Assembly: GCF_023195895.1 (NCBI RefSeq)
Contig: NZ_JALPRK010000020.1
Location: forward strand, 39,406-103,405
Direction: 5' to 3'
Origin: Paenibacillus mellifer
GTDB taxonomy: Bacteria > Bacillota > Bacilli > Paenibacillales > Paenibacillaceae
DNA: 64,000 bases
Below the pieces are notes generated by a model. It searched no databases and was not told the DNA's origin. It saw only the letters and a program-made list of their open reading frames with translations. Made by a program: the position numbers and the translations under genes. Below are positions 45,159 to 53,246 of this stretch, in pieces; position 1 is the first letter of the stretch, and the number at the start of each line of letters is the position of its first letter.

Positions 45159-45175
45159 TGTGAAGCAGTTGTGAT
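45159..45175. promoter_or_regulatory. PhoP-box-like direct repeats upstream of the Pit operon
   Basis: TGTGAA-gcagt-TGTGAT reads on the reverse strand as ATCACA and TTCACA 11 bases apart, resembling the TTAACA-type repeats bound by PhoP. Only two repeats are clear, and their distance from the start (66 bases) is compatible with promoter control. Speculative. Confidence 0.25.
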
Positions 45176-45240
45176 AAGATATTCAAGGTTGTGTAAAACC
45201 AGCCGCAAGAAATACCTTATGGAGAGAAAAGGGGATACTG

Positions 45241-45855
45241 ATGCGAGTGAAGAAGAAAGATATCTTTTTCCAGACGTTAGAGGATATGGCGGATACGATC
45301 GTGCATTCGGCGGACTATTTCGCCCAGCAAGTGGCGGAATTCAAGGACGTTGAAGCGTTCGCCAAGAAGATGAAGGAATACGAATCCAAATGCGACGAAT
45401 ACACGCATACGATTATCGTGGAATTGAACAAAACGTTCATTACCCCCATTGAACGGGATGACATCATGCATCTGATCACGGCGTTGGACGATGTGATTGA
45501 TGGTTTGGAAGCTTCGACTTCCCGATTCTTCATGTATCATTTGACCGAGCCGGACGAATATATCGCCCGTTTCGCAGAAATCCTGCGCAATTCGGCTTAC
45601 GAAATCCAAAAGGCAATCCATTTGCTATCCCAGAAGAAGTTGCTTGCGATCCGCGAGTACACGATCCGTCTGAACGACCTGGAGAATCAAGGCGACGAGC
45701 TGCTTCGCATTTGCATCAAGGAACTGTTCATGAAGGTGACCGATCCGATCGTGTTGATCAAGAAGAAAGAGATTTACGAACGACTCGAAACAACGACGGA
45801 TGCCTGCGAAAAGGTAGCCAACATGCTGGAATCCATCATCATGCGTAATTCTTAA
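45241..45855 (+). CDS. DUF47/PhoU-like Pit accessory protein
   Basis: A 204-residue all-helical DUF47 protein related to PhoU. The conserved acidic helix pairs appear in CDEYTHTIIVELNKTFITPIERDDIMHL and the repeated ETTTDACEKVANMLESI near the C-terminus. It acts in the cytoplasm with the low-affinity phosphate transporter encoded next; in several bacteria such pairs move phosphate only when both are present. The ribosome-binding site is the weak AAAAGGGG. The 80-base gap to pit and lack of terminator imply an operon. Confidence 0.9.
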   Translation: MRVKKKDIFFQTLEDMADTIVHSADYFAQQVAEFKDVEAFAKKMKEYESKCDEYTHTIIVELNKTFITPIERDDIMHLITALDDVIDGLEASTSRFFMYHLTEPDEYIARFAEILRNSAYEIQKAIHLLSQKKLLAIREYTIRLNDLENQGDELLRICIKELFMKVTDPIVLIKKKEIYERLETTTDACEKVANMLESIIMRNS

Positions 45856-45935
45856 GAACTTCACTCTATATTTGATATTCGGGAGGTTGGAATTGCGCGG
45901 ATTTACATAGAGAGAATCATCTGTGCAAAAGAGCT

Positions 45936-46925
45936 ATGGATACGAGTTTATTGATTATTCTCATCGTGATCATACTGGCGTTGGCGTTCGACTTCATTAA
46001 CGGGTTTCATGATACCGCTAATGCGATCGCAACCTCGGTATCGACGCGCGCGCTGAAGCCGCGGACGGCGATCTTGATGGCGGCTGTAATGAACTTTCTG
46101 GGCGCGATTATGTTTACCGGCGTCGCCAAGACGATCGGGGGCAGCGTGGCCGATCCGGCGAAGCTGGATAACGGCCTGGAAGTGTTGATCGCTACGCTGC
46201 TGGCGGCAATCATTTGGAACCTCATTACGTGGTGGTTCGGGATACCATCGTCATCTTCCCATGCACTGATCGGCTCTTTGGCTGGGGCCGTGTACGTGGG
46301 TGCAGGGCCGGACAAGCTCAACTGGAGCGGGTTCACGACGATCGTGGAAGGGCTGGTATTCTCTCCGCTGATCGCTTTCGTAATTGGTTATATCGTTATG
46401 TTGGTATTAAAGTGGATCTTCGCCAGACGAAGCCCGCATACTGTAAATAAAGGCTTTCGGTCGTTGCAGGTCGTGACCGCGGCGCTGCAAAGCTTCACGC
46501 ACGGCACGAATGATGCGCAGAAAGCCATGGGGATTATCACGTTTGCCCTGGTGACGGCTGACTTCCAGGATCATATGGAAGTGCCGCTATGGGTTAAGCT
46601 CGCCGCAGCAACGGCGATGGCGCTGGGAACCTCGATCGGCGGCTGGAAGATCATCAAAACGATGGGGACGAAAATTTTCAAAATCGAGCCGATCAACGGC
46701 TTCGCCGCAGATATCTCCGCCGCTTCGGTTATTTTCGGGGCGACGCTGATCCATCTTCCGGTCAGTACGACGCATGCCATTACTTCGGCAATCCTCGGCG
46801 TAGGTTCGGCGAAGCGGTTCTCCGCCGTTCGTTGGTCGATGGCCGGACGTATCGTCATTGCCTGGGTCATTACGATTCCGATCGTGTTTATCATGGCCGG
46901 AGCCATCTACAAACTCCTCTTCTAG
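45936..46925 (+). CDS. pit: Inorganic phosphate transporter, PiT family
   Basis: Membrane transporter of 329 residues with about ten helices in two inverted halves. GFHDTANAIATSVSTRAL near residue 24 and SFTHGTNDAQKAMG near 188 are the two PiT signatures that coordinate phosphate and cation. It takes up metal-phosphate or phosphate with H+ or Na+. The ribosome-binding site before ATG 45936 is weak, so translation may be coupled to the DUF47 gene. A MITE-like element begins six bases after the stop. Confidence 0.93.
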   Translation: MDTSLLIILIVIILALAFDFINGFHDTANAIATSVSTRALKPRTAILMAAVMNFLGAIMFTGVAKTIGGSVADPAKLDNGLEVLIATLLAAIIWNLITWWFGIPSSSSHALIGSLAGAVYVGAGPDKLNWSGFTTIVEGLVFSPLIAFVIGYIVMLVLKWIFARRSPHTVNKGFRSLQVVTAALQSFTHGTNDAQKAMGIITFALVTADFQDHMEVPLWVKLAAATAMALGTSIGGWKIIKTMGTKIFKIEPINGFAADISAASVIFGATLIHLPVSTTHAITSAILGVGSAKRFSAVRWSMAGRIVIAWVITIPIVFIMAGAIYKLLF

Positions 46926-46930
46926 AGGAA

Positions 46931-47098
46931 GTTCAAAAAGTCGTCTTTTGATCACGAAGTAAAAGCAAGAAGTTTATTCGGCATCGAATCTTGAATTCAG
47001 CCGGGCCTTCCGTTGCTCACGTAGATCTGTCTACGCTCCGCTACTCAGGCCCTAGCTTCATCCAACCTTCTCGGTGCTGAAAAGCCGACTTTTTGAAC
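46931..47098. mobile_element. MITE-like element, 168 bp, with terminal inverted repeats
   Basis: GTTCAAAAAGTCG at the left end and its exact complement at the right end (47086-47098) form 13-base perfect terminal repeats; extended by CTTTT/AAAAG they match at 18 of 19 positions. The interior contains nested inverted repeats (GGGCC...GGCCC and GTAGA...TCTAC) and no gene. No target duplication is obvious. The structure suggests a non-autonomous miniature element or folded RNA unit; no transposase is in the window. Confidence 0.7.
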
Positions 47099-47142
47099 CT
47101 TTATTTAAAGAAATTGAACCCCTATCCTAGGGGATATCGACG

Positions 47143-47173
47143 AAAGCCAATCTGCTGAGGATTGGCTTTTTTT
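47143..47173 (+). terminator. Terminator hairpin immediately upstream of corA
   Basis: AAAGCCAATC, a 7-base loop, and GATTGGCTTT followed by T residues. The T run leads directly into the corA ribosome-binding site GAGGAGG. It may end pit transcription or act as an attenuator for corA. A smaller CCCCTA/TAGGGG hairpin precedes it at 47119-47133. Confidence 0.8.
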
Positions 47174-47189
47174 GAGGAGGCGGCGTATT

Positions 47190-48149
47190 ATGATCAGGGT
47201 CATGGGGATGACGCGGGACCATCAGGTCTTGACGGACCTTCCGCTGGAACGGATCAAAGACGGGCAGTTCGTATGGACCTGGGTCGATTTGGACGCCCCA
47301 ACGTCGGAGGAAGCAGAAGTGCTGGCGAGCTTCTTCCACTTCCACCCGCTGGCGATTGAAGATTGCCTGCATGTGCTGCAACGGCCCAAAATGGACTATT
47401 ATGATGATTTTCAATTTCTGGTGCTGCATGCGATCGATGAAAATACGCTGAATACCGTAGAAGTGGATCTGTTTATCGGGGACGACTGTCTGGTTTCGTT
47501 CCACCAGCAGCGGCTGGACGAAATGGATGAAGCGTGGAACAGTATGCTGAAACGGGCCCATGACCGCAAGGTCTGGGTACACGGGCCGTATTCGGCGGCC
47601 TACATGGTGATCGACAGTCTGGTGGATCATTATTTTCCTTGCGTTTATGGGATTGAGGATGAACTCGATGAGTTGGAGAGTAAGGGCAGCCGCGAATCGG
47701 TTGAGCAGTTGATGAATCAGGTGTTCGATCTGCGGAGCCGGCTGCTTAAGCTGCGGCGGACGATCGTGCCGATGCGCGATCTGATGTACCGCATCCTGAA
47801 CTCGCAGCATGTCCAAGGCGACAAGGAGCCGCGCGCCTATTATTCAGACATCTACGACCATTTGCTCAAGCTGTCGGAGATGATCGATGCCGACCGGGAA
47901 ATGACCGCGGATTTGCGCGACTCCTATATTTCGCTGAATTCCAATCGGATGAACGGCATTATGAAGACGTTGACCGTCATCACCACCGTCTTTATGCCGC
48001 TGACGCTGATTGCCGGGATTTACGGGATGAATTTCGTTGATATGCCGGAACTGAAGTGGAAATACGGGTACTTTGCCGTCCTTGGGCTGATGGCTGGACT
48101 CAGTGGCTGGATGATTCTCTGGTTCAGTAAACGGGGCTGGTTTAAGTAA
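47190..48149 (+). CDS. corA: CorA-family magnesium transporter
   Basis: About 319 residues: a soluble N-terminal domain, a long coiled helix, then two C-terminal membrane helices with the diagnostic GMN motif in AGIYGMNFVDMPEL near residue 280. It forms pentameric Mg2+ (or Co2+/Ni2+) channels. The basic C-terminal tail WFSKRGWFK is typical. GAGGAGG precedes ATG 47190; TTG 47172 lies inside the terminator. No promoter is evident between the terminator and the gene. Confidence 0.93.
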   Translation: MIRVMGMTRDHQVLTDLPLERIKDGQFVWTWVDLDAPTSEEAEVLASFFHFHPLAIEDCLHVLQRPKMDYYDDFQFLVLHAIDENTLNTVEVDLFIGDDCLVSFHQQRLDEMDEAWNSMLKRAHDRKVWVHGPYSAAYMVIDSLVDHYFPCVYGIEDELDELESKGSRESVEQLMNQVFDLRSRLLKLRRTIVPMRDLMYRILNSQHVQGDKEPRAYYSDIYDHLLKLSEMIDADREMTADLRDSYISLNSNRMNGIMKTLTVITTVFMPLTLIAGIYGMNFVDMPELKWKYGYFAVLGLMAGLSGWMILWFSKRGWFK

Positions 48150-48196
48150 GTAAGTCGCCTCGCCTGTGTGCAACGAAGAGCAAAGACGCCGCCGAG

Positions 48197-48700
48197 TTAA
48201 CGGCGGCGCTTGCCCGATTTGCCGGATTTGCCGGTCGACGAGCGTTTTCCGCTGCGGTTGGTTCCGGTACGGCTCCCGCTTTTCTTGCGAGTTGATTTGC
48301 TGCGGCGGGGGCGGTAATCGTCCTTCTGGCCGGCACGGCCGCCGGCGGATTTGCCTTTGCCGCCGGGCAGAAACGCGGTGAACAGCTTCGCCATCGGGGC
48401 GAATTGCTGCACGGTTTGCATCACCTTCTGCACCTGGCCCATCGTAGCCAAGATGCCGTCGATTCCGCCCATCCGGTCGACGATGCCTTTCAGGTCGCCT
48501 AAGCTCGGCAGCGATAATCCGCCACCGGATTTCGGCGTGGCCTTGACCGGCGCCTGGGTTGGTGCAGGGGACGGCGGGGAGTAAGGGACCAGCGAGGAAG
48601 CCTCCGCTTTAATTTCATACGGATTCACCCCCGGGTAGTAATGGGTGTACGGATAGAACGGGGGCACCGGACCTTGGCGTGAATCATAGTTCTGGGGCAT
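48197..48700 (-). CDS. YqfQ/VrrA-like low-complexity protein
   Basis: About 167 residues. The N-terminal third is Pro/Tyr-rich (MPQNYDSRQGPVPPFYPY), the middle contains GGIDGILATMGQVQKVMQTV followed by QQFAPMAKLF, which resembles the conserved core of YqfQ/VrrA proteins of Bacilli, and the tail is an Arg/Lys/Ser-rich run ending SGKRRR. The composition fits a spore- or surface-associated protein. A frame reaches back to 48991, but GGAAAG lies nine bases before the ATG at 48700. It converges with corA. Confidence 0.65.
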   Translation of the reverse strand: MPQNYDSRQGPVPPFYPYTHYYPGVNPYEIKAEASSLVPYSPPSPAPTQAPVKATPKSGGGLSLPSLGDLKGIVDRMGGIDGILATMGQVQKVMQTVQQFAPMAKLFTAFLPGGKGKSAGGRAGQKDDYRPRRSKSTRKKSGSRTGTNRSGKRSSTGKSGKSGKRRR

Positions 48701-48972
48701 GGTATCACTTTCCTTTTCGGATATTTTGTCGGGCAGGCAGATCAGAAGGCCCGTTTCCCTCTTGTCCGCCCTTCCGAGACAAGACCTAGGTTTGGATCGG
48801 GATACGCCGCATGGGACCCGCTCGTTGGAGTCGGCGTTATTTTCCCTAGCTAGGCGTTTGGATACTATACTGTATGTGCCCGCCGGGTCTAGCGTATGGA
48901 CGAATGTCCCGGTTCTGGTGGGCGTTCGCGGATTTTGGGCGTTCTTTCTGTGATGCGTGAAACCGTTAATGC

Positions 48973-49002
48973 TTGAAAAGGAGTGCGCCACTCGGGTACA
49001 AT
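48973..49002 (+). promoter_or_regulatory. Promoter of the yerC-cbiX-dagK unit
   Basis: TTGAAA (48973-48978), an 18-base spacer and TACAAT (48997-49002), 40 bases upstream of the yerC start. Confidence 0.6.
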
Positions 49003-49041
49003 GGGGTTGTGGTTACAGTAACAGTAGGGGATGATAATTCA

Positions 49042-49332
49042 GTGCAGCTGAAGAAGTTAAACGACAAAACAATTGACCAATTATTCGAAGCCATCTTAAC
49101 GTTAAAAGACATCGAGGAATGTTACGTTTTTTTTGACGACTTATGTACCGTAAATGAAATTCAGTCTTTGTCGCAACGTCTGGAAGTGGCCCGTATGTTG
49201 GGCAAAGGCAACACATACAACCAGATCGAAGCTGAAACCGGCGCCAGCACGGCGACGATTTCGCGGGTGAAGCGCTGCTTGAACTACGGTAACGACGGCT
49301 ACAAAATGGCGTTGGATCGTTTAGGGCGTTAA
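49042..49332 (+). CDS. yerC: TrpR-like YerC/YecD family protein
   Basis: A 96-residue helical protein of the TrpR-related YerC family. LFEAILTLKDIEECYVFFDD and then RLEVARMLGKGNTYNQIEAE, TGASTATISRVKRCLNYG (the helix-turn-helix) follow the B. subtilis YerC pattern closely. It is a presumed DNA-binding regulator without a settled ligand. The family start points to GTG 49042, with a purine-rich AGGGGATGA upstream; a TTG-opened extension is rejected. It is followed four bases later by a CbiX-like gene. Confidence 0.9.
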   Translation: MQLKKLNDKTIDQLFEAILTLKDIEECYVFFDDLCTVNEIQSLSQRLEVARMLGKGNTYNQIEAETGASTATISRVKRCLNYGNDGYKMALDRLGR

Positions 49333-49336
49333 ACCT

Positions 49337-50185
49337 ATGACAGAGGAAATACAAGCACAGTCGATGGTGCAGGAGGAGGGGCGGAAGGTTGTCCAAGCAG
49401 AAGTCTTGCGGAATCCGGGCGTATTGGTAATTAGCCATGGTTCCCCGGACGAGCATTGGGTGGCCCTCGTGGAAGCGGCAGTAGCGGAAGCGGCGAGTGA
49501 TTTGCCTGCCGGACTTCCTTTGGCTTGCGCTTTCCTCGAAACCGTGGAAGGCCGCCTCATCCAGGATGGCATCGATCGGCTGGAATCCCAGGGAGTGACG
49601 GACATGATCGTCATTCCCTTGTTCGTGTCCTCGGGGAGCACGCATATCGATGAGATCGCCTATGCGCTGGGCGTGAAGGATACGCCGGAGAAGGAAACCG
49701 ACCTGGAACGTTTTCGGGTTTCCGCTCGGGTGTTATTTGGCGATCCTATCGATGACGGTCCGCTCATCGCTAAGATGGTATGGGACAAGGTGAAGGGGTT
49801 GTCGGTGCAGCCGGAGCGTGAAGTGCTGCTACTCGTTGGGCATGGCAGCAGGCATCCCGGCTTCTTGCAACGTTGGGAGCGCGGTATCGCTTCGCTGGCG
49901 GCACAGTGCGGGGAACTCGCCGGACTGGCTGGCGGGGCCGATTACGCGCTGCTGAATCCGGACAGCGTCCGTTCGAAGGTGCAGTATTGGTCGGAGCAGC
50001 GGGGGCTGGACGTAATTATCGCGCCGCTCTTCTTAAGCGCTGGATATTTTACGAAGGTCACGATCCCGTCGCGGCTGGAAGGACTGCCGCATCGCTATTC
50101 AGGAGAAGCCTTGCTGCCCCATCCTTTGGCGGCTCGCTGGATGTCACAGCAAATATTGAATATAATGGGATCATTGACATGTTGA
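49337..50185 (+). CDS. CbiX-like sirohydrochlorin chelatase
   Basis: A 282-residue protein with two CbiX repeats. The first holds GVLVISHGSPDEHWV near residue 28 and the second LLLVGHGSRHPGF near 164; the His in each HG motif is the usual metal-ligand or catalytic residue. Such enzymes insert Co or Fe into sirohydrochlorin for B12 or siroheme, or Ni in related forms. The metal is unknown, and no other tetrapyrrole gene is nearby, so the role is uncertain. It lies within the yerC transcript. Confidence 0.8.
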   Translation: MTEEIQAQSMVQEEGRKVVQAEVLRNPGVLVISHGSPDEHWVALVEAAVAEAASDLPAGLPLACAFLETVEGRLIQDGIDRLESQGVTDMIVIPLFVSSGSTHIDEIAYALGVKDTPEKETDLERFRVSARVLFGDPIDDGPLIAKMVWDKVKGLSVQPEREVLLLVGHGSRHPGFLQRWERGIASLAAQCGELAGLAGGADYALLNPDSVRSKVQYWSEQRGLDVIIAPLFLSAGYFTKVTIPSRLEGLPHRYSGEALLPHPLAARWMSQQILNIMGSLTC

Positions 50186-50213
50186 CATTATGAGATCGGG
50201 TGGCGTTTGTAGA

Positions 50214-51095
50214 ATGAAAAGAGCTAGGTTGATTTATAATCCCACCTCGGGAAGAGAAGAGATGCGGCGCCTTCTGCCGGACGTGCTGGAGCGTCTGGAT
50301 CAGGGCGGTATCGAAACGTCCTGCCATGCGACGACCGGGGAAGGTGATGCGACACGTGAAGCCGCCTTGGCGGTGGAACGCGGATACGACATCATTATCG
50401 CGGCCGGCGGTGACGGGACGCTGAATGAGGTCGTCAACGGCATGGCCGGGAAGAGCGACTTGCCGCCGCTGGGGGTGTTCCCGCTGGGCACGACTAACGA
50501 TTTCGCCCGCGCGATGGGAATTTCCCGGCGTTGGGAGGATTATTGCGACCTGGTCATCGAGAATCAAACGAGACCGATTGATATCGGCCGGGTGAACGGC
50601 CGGCATTTCATCAATATCGCCGGCGGCGGCTCGCTCACGGAGCTGACGTACGAGGTACCCAGCCGGCTTAAGACGATGATCGGGCAGTTGGCCTATTACA
50701 TGAAGGGCATCGAGAAGATGGCCAGCTTGTCGCCAACCACGCTGATCATTGATGCAGAAGGCTACGAGGTGATGGAAGGCGAATTCATGCTGTTCCTGAT
50801 CGCCAACAGTAACTCGGTTGGCGGCTTCGAGAAGCTGGCGCCGGGCGCACGCATCGACGACGGGCTGCTGGACGTAATTGCCGTCAAGAAGTGCAACCTG
50901 GCGGAATTCATCCGCTTGGTCACGATGGCGCTGCGCGGCGACCACTTGGGCGACTCGCATGTTGTCCACTTCAAGACGCGGCGCATGGAAGTGACCTCGC
51001 CCGGCCGCGTGCTGCTGAATCTCGACGGCGAGCTGGGCGGCGAATTGCCGGGCGTGTTCGAGATTTTGCCGCAGCATTTGCAGATTTTTGCTTAG
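50214..51095 (+). CDS. dagK: Diacylglycerol kinase (DagK/DgkB)
   Basis: Soluble lipid kinase of 293 residues recycling diacylglycerol to phosphatidic acid, chiefly from lipoteichoic-acid synthesis. The start KRARLIYNPTSGRE is the family N-terminus, and IIAAGGDGTLNEVVNG near residue 61 is the nucleotide-binding GGDGT motif. PLGTTNDFARAM near 93 and the C-terminal Asp in INLDGELGG-like LLNLDGELGG follow. An ATG at 50190 is possible, but 50214 fits the family start. It precedes an rlmCD gene, as dgkB does in B. subtilis. Confidence 0.93.
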   Translation: MKRARLIYNPTSGREEMRRLLPDVLERLDQGGIETSCHATTGEGDATREAALAVERGYDIIIAAGGDGTLNEVVNGMAGKSDLPPLGVFPLGTTNDFARAMGISRRWEDYCDLVIENQTRPIDIGRVNGRHFINIAGGGSLTELTYEVPSRLKTMIGQLAYYMKGIEKMASLSPTTLIIDAEGYEVMEGEFMLFLIANSNSVGGFEKLAPGARIDDGLLDVIAVKKCNLAEFIRLVTMALRGDHLGDSHVVHFKTRRMEVTSPGRVLLNLDGELGGELPGVFEILPQHLQIFA

Positions 51096-51134
51096 GGTGA
51101 TTGAGGTAATAGATTAAAGATGTAGGTTGAGATG

Positions 51135-51163
51135 ATCCCCCGCCGGGGTTGGCGGGGGATTTG
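51135..51163 (+). terminator. Terminator-like hairpin after dagK
   Basis: ATCCCCCGCC and its perfect complement around a 6-base loop. Only three T residues follow, so efficiency is uncertain. Confidence 0.55.
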
Positions 51164-51267
51164 GCTTGGTGGGGCATGTGCGGACGATGGAGAGGGTCGG
51201 CGGTGTACGTTGAAGGTTCAGGGGGAACTTGTTGGATGAGGTGTGGAGTATCGCATGGGGTTCGAAA

Positions 51268-51465
51268 TGAATGAAGTGGAAATTCTACAGTTATTTGATG
51301 AGTCGCCGAGGCTCTGCGAGAATTAGATGGAAATCGTACAGTTCATTTCGGGGGTTGAGGCGAGAATAGGCTGAATGCGTCGAATGAAGTGTAGGATTTC
51401 CAGTTATTTTTGCGAAATCGGGCCAAACGGGGTAAATTAGATGGAGGATATACAGTTAGTTATTT
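51268..51465. repeat. Modular intergenic repeat, family B, copy 2
   Basis: In the 513-base dagK-rlmCD gap, four modules of the form (A)ATTAGATGGA(A)AT...TACAGTTA(A)TTT or its AATGAAGTGG variant lie near 51268, 51319, 51381 and 51434. Spacing is 50-60 bases, as in the copy at 32723. No gene is seen in the gap. Confidence 0.65.
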
Positions 51466-51608
51466 TATAGATCAGCTCCATCAGCTTCAGGGAGGACGAA
51501 CGGATGCGCTTCTCATAATGCTGAGGATTAAAGGATATAGGTGGAGCCGGATTGGATAGATAAAGTTATTGAAGTGACTGGTTCACTTGATCATAGAAGG
51601 AGAACGTG

Positions 51609-53213
51609 ATGAAGAAACAACGAAGTAACCGTGGTCGCCCTAGCGGCGGACGAATGAATGGGGCCCCTGGAAATGGACCAAAGGTGGCTAGCGGCGATTT
51701 AAGCGGTCGTGGTGGGCGAGGAGAAGCTGGCGGGAAATCGCGGGGGCGTACAGCTGTGGCTGAGGCCTTAATCGCCGGCCTTCCTGTCGCGAAGAACGAT
51801 GAAGTCGTGATCGACATCATCGGGATGAACCACGATGGGGAAGGCGTCGGCCGGGCCGAGGGCTACACGCTGTTTGTGGCAGGCGCCTTGCCGGGCGAAA
51901 AAGCCCGGGTCAAGGTGCTGAAGACGAAGAAGCAGTATGGCTACGCCAAACTGCTGGATGTGGTTGAGGTAAGTGCGGACAGGGTGGCTCCGCCCTGTCC
52001 GATCTACGACAAGTGCGGCGGCTGCCAGCTGCAGCACATGAGTTACGACGCGCAGCTCGCGTGGAAGCGGCAGCACGTCGTCGACGCGCTGGAGCGGATC
52101 GGCAAGCTGCGCGTGGCGGGGGGCGCGCCGGAAGCGGGCGCGCCTGCGGGCGGCAGCGGCGAGGAGCGCGCGGACGGCGACCACGCCGTCGTCGTGCGGC
52201 CGACGCTCGGCATGGCCGAGCCTTGGCGCTACCGCAACAAGGCGCAGGTGCCCGTCGGCGTCACTGATGGCGCGCTTGTCGGCGGCTTCTACGCACGCGG
52301 CAGCCATCGCATCGTCGACATGGAGACGTGCCTCATCCAGCACGAGAGCAACGATGACGTCGTCAGCCGAGTCAAAGCGATCGGCCGACGCCTCGGCATC
52401 ACCGCCTACGATGAAGAGACGGGGAAAGGCTTGCTCCGTCATGTCGTGGTGAAGGTCGGCTTCCGCACCGGCGAAATGATGCTGGTGCTGGTTACGAACG
52501 GCGACCGGATCCCCCATGAGGACGAGTGGGTCGCTGCGATCCGCGAAGAGATGCCGTCCGTCGTCAGCATTTGCCAGAACGTCAATACACGGCAGACGAA
52601 CGTCATTTTCGGCGACGTGACCCGCGTTCTATGGGGGCGCGAAGTGATCTTTGATTATATCGGGGACGTGAAGTTTGCGATCTCGGCGCGTTCTTTTTAC
52701 CAAGTGAACCCGCTCCAGACGGAAGTCCTCTACGGCAAAACCGTGGAATACGCCGGGTTGACCGGCCAAGAGACGGTTATCGACGCCTACTGCGGCATCG
52801 GCACCATCTCCCTGTTCCTGGCGCAGCATGCCAAGCGGGTGTACGGCGTGGAGATCGTCAAAGAGGCAATTGAGGACGCCCGCGTCAACGCCGAACTGAA
52901 TGGGATGAGCCATGTTACCTTTGAGGTGGGCGCCTCCGAAGACGTCATCCCGGCCTGGAAAGAGCAGGGCATCGAAGCCGACGTCATCGTCGTCGACCCG
53001 CCGCGCAAAGGCTGTGACCCACGCCTGTTGGACACCATCCTCGAGATGAAACCTGAGCGCGTGGTGTACGTATCGTGTAATCCCGCGACTCTGGCTCGTG
53101 ATCTGCGTATCCTGGAGGACGGCGGGTACCGGACCGTTGAGGTCACGCCGGTGGATATGTTCCCGCATACGGTGCATGTCGAATCGGTGGCAAAGCTATA
53201 CCGACAAGAATAG
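51609..53213 (+). CDS. rlmCD: 23S rRNA (uracil-C5)-methyltransferase RlmCD
   Basis: SAM-dependent RNA m5U methyltransferase of 534 residues, related to the B. subtilis enzyme modifying U747 and U1939. A TRAM domain (about 60-120) is followed by the iron-sulfur cysteines 130, 136 and 139 (CPIYDKCGGC), a fourth in METCLIQH, and the SAM domain with DAYCGIGTISLFLA. The catalytic Cys is in VVYVSCNPATLARDL. Unusual features are an Arg/Gly-rich N-terminal extension of about 50 residues and a Gly/Ala-rich insertion near 170-190. GGAG precedes ATG 51609 by six bases. Confidence 0.93.
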   Translation: MKKQRSNRGRPSGGRMNGAPGNGPKVASGDLSGRGGRGEAGGKSRGRTAVAEALIAGLPVAKNDEVVIDIIGMNHDGEGVGRAEGYTLFVAGALPGEKARVKVLKTKKQYGYAKLLDVVEVSADRVAPPCPIYDKCGGCQLQHMSYDAQLAWKRQHVVDALERIGKLRVAGGAPEAGAPAGGSGEERADGDHAVVVRPTLGMAEPWRYRNKAQVPVGVTDGALVGGFYARGSHRIVDMETCLIQHESNDDVVSRVKAIGRRLGITAYDEETGKGLLRHVVVKVGFRTGEMMLVLVTNGDRIPHEDEWVAAIREEMPSVVSICQNVNTRQTNVIFGDVTRVLWGREVIFDYIGDVKFAISARSFYQVNPLQTEVLYGKTVEYAGLTGQETVIDAYCGIGTISLFLAQHAKRVYGVEIVKEAIEDARVNAELNGMSHVTFEVGASEDVIPAWKEQGIEADVIVVDPPRKGCDPRLLDTILEMKPERVVYVSCNPATLARDLRILEDGGYRTVEVTPVDMFPHTVHVESVAKLYRQE

Positions 53214-53246
53214 ATTCATAGATTCAGTAATAAACTTAATTTAGGG

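Noticed and set aside
48187..48211. GC-rich hairpin between corA and the YqfQ-like gene as a terminator
   Set aside because: No T run on either strand and it overlaps the YqfQ-like stop region.
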